A stretch of DNA of 11,458 nt from positions 1 through 11,458 of the forward strand of contig VFIW01000194.1 of assembly GCA_006386115.1 (NCBI GenBank). Reading direction: 5' to 3'. A program made the position numbers and the translations under genes. The stretch comes from Globisporangium splendens (Eukaryota > Oomycota > Peronosporomycetes > Pythiales > Pythiaceae). The notes under the pieces are model-generated. The model did not search any database. It saw only the letters and a program-made list of their open reading frames with translations, and had not been told where the DNA came from. Shown here in pieces: positions 1 through 6,655 of the stretch (position 1 is the stretch's first letter; each line of letters opens with the position of its first letter).

Positions 1-290
1 CTGCCTTCCTGTCGCTGTCTGTCTGTCTGCTGTCTGTCTGTCTGTCGTCTGTCCCCCTGTCGGTCGGTCTGTCTGTCTTCTGTGCTGTCTCTGTTCTGTC
101 TGTCTGTCTGTCTTTCTGTCTGTCTGCTGTCTGTCCCCTGTTGTCTGTCCTGTCTGTCTGTCTGTCTGTCTGTCTGTCCTGTCTTTCTGTCCTGTCTGCT
201 TCTGTCCCTGTCTGTCTGTCTGTCTGTCCTGTCCTGCCTGTCTTTCTGTCTGTCTGTCTTTCTGCCTTTCTGTCTGCCTTCCTGTCGCAT
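1..290. repeat. (TGTC)n microsatellite of repeat unit A
   Basis: Almost pure CTGT/TGTC tetranucleotide repeat on the plus strand, broken by single-base interruptions and CCTG/TTTC variants. It opens the first of two ~1.1 kb tandem units; the second unit carries the equivalent tract at 1297-1620. The long open frames across it (Cys-Leu-Ser-Val periodic peptides) follow from the 4-bp period having no stop in these frames and are not genes. Confidence 0.95.
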
Positions 291-625
291 GGCGCCTCAT
301 GCGGCCTTTTGTGCGCCAGCGGCAGTGGCGAGACGCCTTCTCTCCCCAACAAACCACGTCTCTTTTGCTCCCCTTCGCCTGCTACTCCACTCCCACGCGC
401 GCACAAACATACTTCACGCCCGCATTGAACGGCACACATACACGCACACATCGCACACGCACGCGCAGAGCTCCCCAGGCACCCACCCATTCTACATCGC
501 TCTCTCCCTTGGTCCGCAACAGCTCGACCTCCACCACACTCCTAGCGCGTGTGTGGCGTGCGGAGGGACGAGAGACGAACTCATACCCCACCCCAACGTC
601 GGGCTCCGCATCTTCGTTTCCTTCT

Positions 626-800
626 TCCTTCTTCTTCTTTCTCTTTCTTTCCTCTCTGTTTTTTTTTTACAAAATTTTTTTTTTTTGTTTTTTTTTTTTG
701 TTTTTTTTTTTTTTTTCTTTTTTTTTTTTTTTCTTTCCTCTCTTTTGTTTTTGTTTTTGTTTTTTTTTTTGTTTTTTTTTTTTTTTTTTTTTTTTTCTTT
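626..800. repeat. Poly-T/polypyrimidine tract present only in unit A
   Basis: About 175 nt of nearly pure pyrimidine, mostly long T runs with scattered C and G. It sits between CTTCGTTTC and CCGCCGGAAGCGG. In unit B the same flanks are joined almost directly (CTTCGTTTCTCCGTGAAGCGG, near 1949-1970). It is therefore an insertion or expansion in unit A, or a contraction or collapse in unit B. Runs of this kind are also where sequencing is least reliable. Confidence 0.85.
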
Positions 801-1172
801 CCCGCCGGAAGCGGCGGTGCTGCTGGCTAGTTGTTCGCTTTTTCGCTTTCGCTTTTCGGCTTTCGAAGTGTATTGTGCACGTCCCCGCTGGAGTCTCCTG
901 GTGGTGTCGCGCACGGACGTTTGGATTGATCGTTGGTGTCATGGGCGGCGGTGGCGTGCGAGCCTTTTTCTAGGCTTGGGTTCGCGCGGGAGGGCCGTTT
1001 TTTTTTTGGTGTGTCGATTGTCAGGAATTGTGAGGTGTGTGGTGTTGAAGATGGAGGGTGTTGTGTTACGGTGTTGTTTGTGGTTGTTGTGTTGTGTTGG
1101 TGTTTGTGTTGATGTTGTGTGTTGTGTGGTCTGGTTGTGTGTGTATGTGTAGTGTGGCGAGTCGATCGTCGT

Positions 1173-1257
1173 GACAGCTTGGGCCGATCGGTTTAAGGAC
1201 GATAGACCGAAAATCTATGGGGTAACCCGCGTGAGTTTCAAATCTCACAGCTGTCCG
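1173..1257 (+). pseudogene. tRNA-Ser(CGA)-like gene, full length but carrying many indels
   Basis: It begins GACAGCTT and ends AGCTGTC, so the acceptor stem is complementary. It has a recognisable A box, a serine-type long variable arm (GGGGTAACCC) and a T-arm CAAATCTCAC. Compared with the clean copy at 2290 it shows about nine differences, nearly all one-base indels, several in homopolymer runs (GG/GGG, TT/TTT, AAA/AAAA). The anticodon loop reads CCGAAAA instead of CTCGAAA, which would abolish a normal CGA anticodon context. It is either a decayed copy or a functional gene with uncorrected sequencing errors. The same indel style in the surrounding unit favours errors. Confidence 0.7.
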
Positions 1258-1296
1258 ATTCTCTTTGAACCTCCAGAAGCCAAACCACAGCCAGCG

Positions 1297-1317
1297 ATGC
1301 CTGCCTGCTGTCTGCCT

Positions 1318-1348
<31 letters not shown>

Positions 1349-1620
1349 TGTCTGTCTGTCTGTCCTGTCCTGTCTGTGCGTCTGTCTGTCTGTCTGTCTG
1401 TCTGTCCTGTCTGTCCTGTCTGTCTGTCTGTCTGTCGTCGTCCTGTCTGTCTGTCTTGTCTTCTTCGGGGGTGTCTGTCCTTTCTTTCTGTCCCTTTCTC
1501 TGTCTGTCCTGTCTGTCTGTCTGTAGGTCTGTCTGTCTGTCTGTCTGCTTCTGGTCTGTCTGTCCTGCTGCCTTTCTGTCGGTCTGTTTCTGTCTGCTGC
1601 CTGTCTGTCTTTCCTTCCTG
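1297..1620. repeat. (TGTC)n microsatellite of repeat unit B
   Basis: Interrupted TGTC/CTGT tetranucleotide repeat equivalent to 1-290. It follows a short linker after the unit A tRNA-like gene (about 1258-1296). Minus-strand open frames here give Arg-Gln-Thr-Asp periodic peptides and are low-complexity artefacts. Confidence 0.95.
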
Positions 1621-2289
1621 TCCGCTGGCGCCTCATTCGTCTTTTTTGCGCCCAAGCGCAGTGGCGGAGACCCTTCTCCTCCACACACACGTCTCTTTTG
1701 CTCCTCCCCTCGCCCTCTCCACTCCCGCACGCGCGCACAAACATCCGCACGCACCATGAACGCACACATAACCACACAAGCGCACAGCGCACGCCAGATC
1801 TCCTCCGGACCCACCCATATCGGAATCGACTCTCTGTCACTTTGGTCGTACACAGCTCGACCTCCCCAACACACTCCTAGCGGGCGTGTGTGCGTGCGTG
1901 GATGGACGGAGACGGAATAGTACCCACCCAACGTCGGCGCGCCGCAGCTTCGTTTCTCCGTGAAGCGGCGTGCTGCTGGCTAGTTGTTCGCTTTTCGCTT
2001 TCGCTTTTCGCTTTTCGCTTTCGACAGTGTATTGTGCACGTCGCTCGGAGTCTCGTGTGTCGCGCACGGGACGTTTGGAGTGGCGTTGGTGTCCTGGCGG
2101 CGGTGGCGTGCAGCCTTTTCTAGGCTTGGGTTCGCGCGGAGCCGTTTTTGGTGTGTCGAGTGTCGGAAGTGTGAGGTGTGTGGTGTTGAAGAGGGAGGGT
2201 GTGTGTTATGTGTTGTTGTTGTTGTTGTGTTGTGTTGTGTTGTGTGGTCTGGTTTGTGTGTATGTGTGGTGTGCGAGTCGATCTGTCGT

Positions 2290-2360
2290 GACAGCTTGGC
2301 CGAGCGGTTAAGGCGATAGACTCGAAATCTATTGGGGTAACCCGCTTGTGAGTTCAAATC
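2290..2360 (+). tRNA. tRNA-Ser(CGA), 3' truncated
   Basis: This is a type II tRNA decoding UCG. It starts with the acceptor strand GACAGCT and a D-arm GGCCGAGCGGTTAAGG that holds the A box. The anticodon stem is ATAGA/TCTAT around loop CTCGAAA, giving anticodon CGA. A long variable arm GGGGTAACCC, typical of serine, follows, then the first strand of the T-arm, TGTGAGTTCAAATC. The expected closing TCACA and AGCTGTC, both present in the copy at 1173-1257, are missing; the sequence changes into ISWI coding DNA. As written it could not fold into a mature tRNA. No anticodon-loop intron is visible. Confidence 0.85.
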
Positions 2361-3172
2361 GGCAAGGATCCCATTCACACCCGAGTCGTGGAGACGGATC
2401 ATCCAGTTGAGACCTTCTAATTGGTATGGCTTCATCGTGCCAAACTTGATACAATTTGGCTGCTGTGTGATACGCGTGAACCGAGACTCGTCCATTTCTG
2501 CGACGGCCTCCGCGTCCTCGAGTTCGCTTTTGCTGCTGCTCTTGTTTCTGCGCGAGTTGGACTTGTCCTTGGCGGCAGTCTTGGACTTTGCCATCTCCTT
2601 GCCAAGCGCGCTAGAACCACCCATTAAGAACGACGTAAATACATCGGACTGATACGCACAAGACAATAGGTTAGCATTAATGGGACACTTTGACAATAGT
2701 GAGCAATCCACACGCACACACGCACCTGCGCCATGAGAAAAGCCATTTTCTTCTCCGCAGTAGATTTCTTGGCCCAATCGGTATCCGCCGCTAAGTTCTG
2801 CTTGACCGCCTCCAGCGACTTGGACTGCAGATCTCTCTGATGCTGAAACACCGCCTCTTCCTCCTTCAGAAGCGCGACGCGTTCTTCTTTCGTCAAAGTT
2901 GCCTCCTCTGGTTTCGACTCGGAGGCATCATCCCCCTCTTCATCCTCATCATTTTCGTTTTCTGCGTCATCACCGTCCATGTCTTCGTCCATCGACACGT
3001 CGCCATTTTCTCCTTCATCGGCCGCATTTTTCGATTCTGTGGCAGAAGGGGACGCAGCTCCCCCGCTCTCGGCAGGACTGCTAGGGCTGCTGCTTGGACT
3101 GCTGCTGCCACTGTTGCTGCCGCTGCTGGCGCCGCTGCTGCTACTCTTGTCATCGTCCTCAATGCGGTTCAT
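2358..3172 (-). CDS. ISWI/SNF2-family chromatin-remodelling ATPase, N-terminal part only
   Basis: This is the amino-terminal ~246 residues of an ISWI-type nucleosome-remodelling ATPase. Exon 1 (3172-2726, 149 aa) starts [13 protein letters not shown] and is a Ser-rich then strongly acidic tail, followed by a charged segment ending KKMAFLMAQ. Exon 2 (2648-2358) continues SDVFTSFL, a basic linker, then [20 protein letters not shown] and [20 protein letters not shown]. The last part is the ISWI-conserved entry to the SNF2 ATPase domain. In the family the next residues are the Walker A region (EMGLGKT), but here the frame runs into antisense tRNA-Ser sequence. The helicase lobes and the HAND-SANT-SLIDE region are absent. 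An in-frame ATG exists at 3382, but the residues it would add look like untranslated sequence. The family call is strong; ISWI over another SNF2 subfamily rests on the pre-Walker sequence. Confidence 0.85.
2649..2725 (-). other. Phase-0 spliceosomal intron of the ISWI gene
   Basis: A 77-nt intron with donor CAG|GTGCGT and acceptor TATCAG|TCC. A plausible branch site, TGCTAACC, lies about 30 nt before the acceptor. Splicing joins ...MAFLMAQ to SDVFTSFL... and restores the similarity to ISWI proteins. Unspliced, the frame reaches a stop shortly after the intron sequence. Confidence 0.85.
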
Positions 3173-3569
3173 CGTGTCGGTAACTGATGTTGTCTGGACG
3201 AGACACTGGCGTGTACTAGTCGTCGGTCCCCTGCACGCGGCGCTCCCTCTCTTTCTCCCGCTTCTATTTGACTGACCGAAGCGAAGCCCTCCAACCGCTC
3301 CCAGCCAAATTGGCGCCAAATCCTCGACGACTCCATAGACTTCGTTTAGGTACGAATACATCCGTTTACGTACGAAGCCCAAATTAGGATCACGCCAGAC
3401 CTGATGTGGTTACACCAAATAGCCACTTTTCGAAAGGCAAGAAATCACACACAAAACACACAAAACACCAGTGATCGAGACACTCGGAATCGTCATGAAA
3501 AACACAACACACACTCTCTATTGCTGTTCTATCCTGGAATTTCTGAGTATTGGCATACACCCCACTCAC
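3173..3569 (-). promoter_or_regulatory. Spacer between NOP9 and ISWI with candidate ISWI promoter motifs
   Basis: This ~400 bp non-coding stretch should hold the NOP9 3' end and the ISWI promoter and 5' UTR. Visible motifs are a palindrome TTGGCGCCAA (3310-3319) that includes an E2F-like TTTGGCGC on the minus strand, and two near-identical 14-mers, CGTTTAGGTACGAA (3343-3356) and CGTTTACGTACGAA (3363-3376), 20 bp apart. An AC-rich patch lies at 3447-3510. No oomycete TCATT initiator was found on the minus strand. Regulatory function is inferred from position only. Confidence 0.35.
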
Positions 3570-5582
3570 CTATTCGTTCTTGTGCTTCTTGCTGCTTTTC
3601 TTGGCTTTCTTGGTTGAAGCGGTCCCTCCCCGTAAAGCGTTCATGATACTTGCCACATCTGCGCTTTTCTCAGCCAATTCTTTGCGCTGTTCCGAGCGTT
3701 CGTCGTTGTCCGCTGAAATGTGCTTTCGCTTCTTCTTGCTCTTCTTCTCGTCTTTCTCACTGTCATCTGCGCTCTTTCTTGATTTCTTCTTTGATTTCTT
3801 CTTCGTGCCAGACGCGTCATTCTCATCGTCAACCACATCCTTGAAAAGTTCCGCGATCTTGGTCTTCTTTTCGTACAACGCCTCCCACTTTTCGCGATTG
3901 TTCCGGAATTCGAACAGATTGCATGTGTTCATCACCAACTGCGAAAAGTGACTGCCTGCCAGCTTGCTCTCGACTTGAAGAAGCTCTTCCGCCACCACCA
4001 CTTTCTGTGGAAGCTCGAGCTTCTCAAAGCACTTCATGACCGAAAAGGCACCAAGTCGATCCATAGCGAGTGAGCCGAAATTTCCAACAAACCGTTCGTA
4101 CAGTGCATCTCGGACCCACTTGGTTTCGTCCGTATCTGATTCCCAAATCGGTTCAATCAAGAAGCGGCTACCAGTAGAATCCTTCGCCAATGCAACCAGC
4201 TGAGCGATATTGAGACCGAGGACACCTTTATAAAGGGGAGCGACCCAATCAGCATATTCGAACTTCATCAGCTCGGCAATGATTTTGGCACCCATGACGT
4301 TGAGGTTGATCTTTGCGGTACCACTGGTAGAGAGCTGCAAGTTCAAAAGGGCAGGGACAAAATCCTTCCGCACAGCCTCAGGCTTTTTGCTCTCCTGTTT
4401 CTTCACGGCTTCAACTAGCAAGCCGAAGATCTCTTTTTGCTGCAACTTGAACTTGACACACATTTCAACAAGACGCCACACGACACCGGGGCGACCCATC
4501 GACAGCAAAGTCCACAGAGAGTGCTGCAACTCCTGCAAAACTTCATTCGCCAGCTCCAGAGAAGACACACGTTCGATTGCGTTCTGAACGACGTAGTTTG
4601 CAATGTTGTGTTGGGCAAATTCGACTATTTTTCCCTTGACGCAGCGTCTGAATATCTTGGTAAAAAACTTGTCATCAATACTAGTGAACAAAGCTTCGAT
4701 GAAATGACTCGTAACTGCATCGCCAGCAAAGTCGTTAAAAGCCTTGATACTCGCTTCTTCGTCGTCCCAAAGCAAAACGCGCTCCACGAGCGTTTTCTTG
4801 CTCTTCACCGGGGCAAGCTTCAACGCGCTCGCGATCAAGGGTCCCGAGTTACGATCAAACATGAGATTGACAGTCTCATGCGAAGACATGAAGGACATCA
4901 AAATCTCGTTGAACAGATCGTCAAAAGCAGAAGGAACTTCGTACTTGATGACAAAACCGTCTTTCGAACTGGGAGCTTCGCCGAAAGTGACAACGCGATG
5001 CTTGGCTTTCTTCCCTCTCTTTTCAGCGACGAGAGGTTTACCAGCAAGGGCTGCAAGCACGGAGCGCATGACATGACTTGCACTTACGTCGTTCATCAGG
5101 GTCAACCACTCGTTCTCAACTTCTTTCACCATTGTAATGATCAGGTGGCTCATGGGCGGCGTCTCTTTCAAGCGATCGTCGTCATCATTCGGGTTATCGG
5201 TCGCCCCCTGCTGCTCTTTTTCCACGATGCTGCTCGACCTCGAGAGAAGGTTCTGCAACACGTGGGAAGAGTATCGATTCGTCCACAAATGACTGAAGTA
5301 TCCGTGCATTTTACTGAAGAAGTATCGCAATTGACCGTCACTCATCTTCGGCATGAACACTTCAATGAGTTCACCCGCATGCCGATCCGACGACGCACTT
5401 GCTGCTCGCGGCGCCAATTCTTCCAGAACGTTCCACATAAGCAACTCGGTCTCTTCTTCTGTCGTGTCTTCCGCTGGCTGCGCCATCATCTCTGTGACTT
5501 CTTTTAAATAGGAGAGCGTGTCCGGCTCTAGTCGACGCGGGCGTAGACGGCTGGCGAAGGATGCAGCAGCACAAAAAATCAT
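3570..5582 (-). CDS. NOP9: Nucleolar pre-rRNA-binding protein NOP9 (Pumilio-repeat family)
   Basis: 670 aa as read, close to yeast Nop9 and human NOP9. The family binds the 20S pre-rRNA around the 18S 3' end/ITS1 in the nucleolus and is needed for 40S subunit maturation. Degenerate PUF-like helical repeats recur along the protein: TNRYSSHVLQNLL (101-113), NDVSASHVMRSVL (164-176), GDAVTSHFIEAL (287-298), QHNIANYVVQNAI (324-336), KDSTGSRFLIEPIW (467-480) and AGSHFSQLVMNTCNLF (542-557). The IANYVVQNAIE...GRPGVV block and the closing FRNNREKWEALYEKK match NOP9 family patterns as I recall them. A Lys-rich tail (594-670) fits nucleolar localisation. LEPDTLSYLKEV near the N-terminus is the usual family start of homology. 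The ATG at 5582 has a good context (CACCATGA), but the first ~17 residues look unlike the family and an upstream exon is possible. The gene shares strand with ISWI downstream. Confidence 0.85.
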   Translation of the reverse strand: MIFCAAASFASRLRPRRLEPDTLSYLKEVTEMMAQPAEDTTEEETELLMWNVLEELAPRAASASSDRHAGELIEVFMPKMSDGQLRYFFSKMHGYFSHLWTNRYSSHVLQNLLSRSSSIVEKEQQGATDNPNDDDDRLKETPPMSHLIITMVKEVENEWLTLMNDVSASHVMRSVLAALAGKPLVAEKRGKKAKHRVVTFGEAPSSKDGFVIKYEVPSAFDDLFNEILMSFMSSHETVNLMFDRNSGPLIASALKLAPVKSKKTLVERVLLWDDEEASIKAFNDFAGDAVTSHFIEALFTSIDDKFFTKIFRRCVKGKIVEFAQHNIANYVVQNAIERVSSLELANEVLQELQHSLWTLLSMGRPGVVWRLVEMCVKFKLQQKEIFGLLVEAVKKQESKKPEAVRKDFVPALLNLQLSTSGTAKINLNVMGAKIIAELMKFEYADWVAPLYKGVLGLNIAQLVALAKDSTGSRFLIEPIWESDTDETKWVRDALYERFVGNFGSLAMDRLGAFSVMKCFEKLELPQKVVVAEELLQVESKLAGSHFSQLVMNTCNLFEFRNNREKWEALYEKKTKIAELFKDVVDDENDASGTKKKSKKKSRKSADDSEKDEKKSKKKRKHISADNDERSEQRKELAEKSADVASIMNALRGGTASTKKAKKSSKKHKNE

Positions 5583-5598
5583 GGTGAGTAAATTTCAC

Positions 5599-5699
5599 AC
5601 AAGGTAACGTTGAGTAGCATAGGCAACGTACTCTGGGCGCTGATGGGAGGGCTGCTCATTGCGAGCATGCTGGTGCTCGTGCTGGTGGTGTCCGTCCAT
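5599..5699 (-). CDS. Possible alternative first exon of NOP9
   Basis: From the minus-strand ATG at 5699 a frame reads MDGHHQHEHQHARNEQ...YATQRYLV. It can join NOP9 in frame by a 48-nt intron (donor CTTGT|GTGAAA ending the exon at 5599, acceptor TTCGCCAG|CCGTC, coding resuming at 5550). This would replace the odd MIFCAAASFAS start with a hydrophilic N-terminus. The donor is weak and the intron short, and the ATG at 5582 has the better initiation context. The opposite strand of the same DNA has a hydrophobic open frame, so codon composition alone cannot decide. Confidence 0.25.
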
Positions 5700-6553
5700 G
5701 ACTTGGACGAAATTGCTTTGAGTGGCGATGCGACTCGAATTGCTCTTTGCGTGTTAGGGCTCCAAGTCGCGTTGGTCCAATGGAGTCGCCTCGGTCTGGT
5801 ATAGTGTGGCCCACACATTAATTAGGTTTTCGACCAATCCAGTCATTATTCTCTGTACGGCGTCGGATTGGATGAAATTAATGCATCTCCAAAACCAAAT
5901 TATAGCGTCTTGTCCGCTCATAACTTGCAGTATGAATTATGAGAGTTCTTGCATTGATTGAGGTGTCGAAAAGGGATAGCTTGCATTGCTGCTGAAGTGA
6001 CTTGTGTGCAAGCCCTTTGCATGTGACGTGATTAACGTAAATTTGTTTCAAATGGTTCAGGTGGTCTTTTTTTCCATCTGCAGAGCCGTATCCTTGGCCA
6101 GAATTTCTTGATCAGTTCACAGTGTCTTCGTGTAAAAACCTTCCTGTGCTTCAACGCGTCAGTGGCTCGGTTTCATCGAGGGAGACTCCCTGAAGAAGTT
6201 GCATAAAGCCTACCCCTGCACGTATCATCCAATCACAGATCCAAATGTTGCTACAACGTGACAACTCACTGTCCAATCCGACGAGACCTGAGCCATCTTG
6301 CAAGACCCTACATAATGGCTATTATACATAAAATACCTAATGAGATTGCAGATCATAGGTGCTCCGGATCGTTTCTACTCTTTAAGAGGTGTTTGGTACA
6401 TTCAGTATAGCAAGGTAAATAGAGAGCGTCGCTAATCATCCGAGTTGAGATGGGGCAAGAGATAGCGAGAGCAAACCGCAACAGCTGAAGCACTCAAGTC
6501 TGCCTGCCTGTCTGTCGCCACAAACAGATCCTAGCGTCTTGCAGAGCATTCTC
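5700..6553. other. Intergenic region between divergent genes
   Basis: Upstream DNA shared by NOP9 (minus) and the gene starting near 6656 (plus). It is AT-richer than the flanking genes, with no convincing coding frame or RNA gene. It contains a 12-bp inverted repeat, CGTCGGATTGGA (5861-5872) and TCCAATCCGACG (6272-6283), and a CCAAT motif at 5834. A short TGCCTGCCTGTCTGTC patch (about 6501-6516) echoes the microsatellite at the left end. Confidence 0.5.
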
Positions 6554-6562
6554 TCATTTTCC
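6554..6562 (+). promoter_or_regulatory. Oomycete-type initiator (Inr) for the downstream gene
   Basis: TCATTTTCC followed by ACA resembles the oomycete initiator core (TCATTYYNC). It lies about 100 bp upstream of the ATG at 6656 and about 45 bp upstream of the in-frame ATG at 6608, a normal distance for short oomycete 5' leaders. This is a motif match only. Confidence 0.45.
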
Positions 6563-6655
6563 ACACTCGAAGCACTGATCCGCGGCGCTGCACCCACGAG
6601 CTCCCTCATGCTCGCATTCGTGATATTCGCGTTCGTGACGTTCGCACTCGCGAGG

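Larger units (their letters stand above)
1..1296. repeat. Tandem repeat unit A (microsatellite, GC block, GT-rich stretch, tRNA-Ser)
   Basis: This unit has the same order of blocks as 1297-2360. The blocks are a TGTC microsatellite, a block starting GGCGCCTCAT, an ACAC-rich stretch with CACGCGCGCACAAACAT, CCAACGTCGG, GCTGCTGGCTAGTTGTTCGC, TTCTAGGCTTGGGTTCGCGCG, GAGGTGTGTGGTGTTGAAGA, a TGT-rich run, and a tRNA-Ser-like gene. The two units differ by many one-base insertions and deletions and by a ~175-bp pyrimidine tract found only here. Unit A may begin before the window. Confidence 0.85.
1297..2360. repeat. Tandem repeat unit B, truncated inside its tRNA-Ser
   Basis: Second copy of the ~1.1 kb unit, colinear with unit A apart from lacking the polypyrimidine insert. 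It ends abruptly at 2358-2360 within the T-arm of its tRNA, where ISWI coding sequence on the other strand begins. The linker that should follow the tRNA (as at 1258-1296) is absent. Confidence 0.85.

Noticed and set aside
82..1152. Long plus-strand open frame rich in Cys-Leu-Ser-Val and poly-Phe
   Set aside because: It is the direct translation of the TGTC microsatellite and the poly-T tract; no protein-like composition, and the units differ by frame-breaking indels.
1238..1931. Minus-strand Arg-Gln-Thr-Asp repeat proteins
   Set aside because: Antisense reading of the same tetranucleotide repeat; low complexity with no conserved domain.
1980..2357. Apparent continuation of the ISWI frame into Thr/His-rich sequence
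   Set aside because: It translates antisense tRNA-Ser and GT-rich spacer; the ISWI similarity ends exactly at 2358.
4437..5507. 356-codon open frame antisense to NOP9
   Set aside because: Shadow of the NOP9 coding strand; NOP9 has family similarity across the whole region and this frame has none.
5642..5806. Plus-strand 54-codon hydrophobic frame upstream of NOP9
   Set aside because: It resembles a membrane segment (MGGLLIASMLVLVLVVSV) but has no promoter or homologue I recognise, and its opposite strand is an equally open His-rich frame. Kept only as part of the NOP9 start question.
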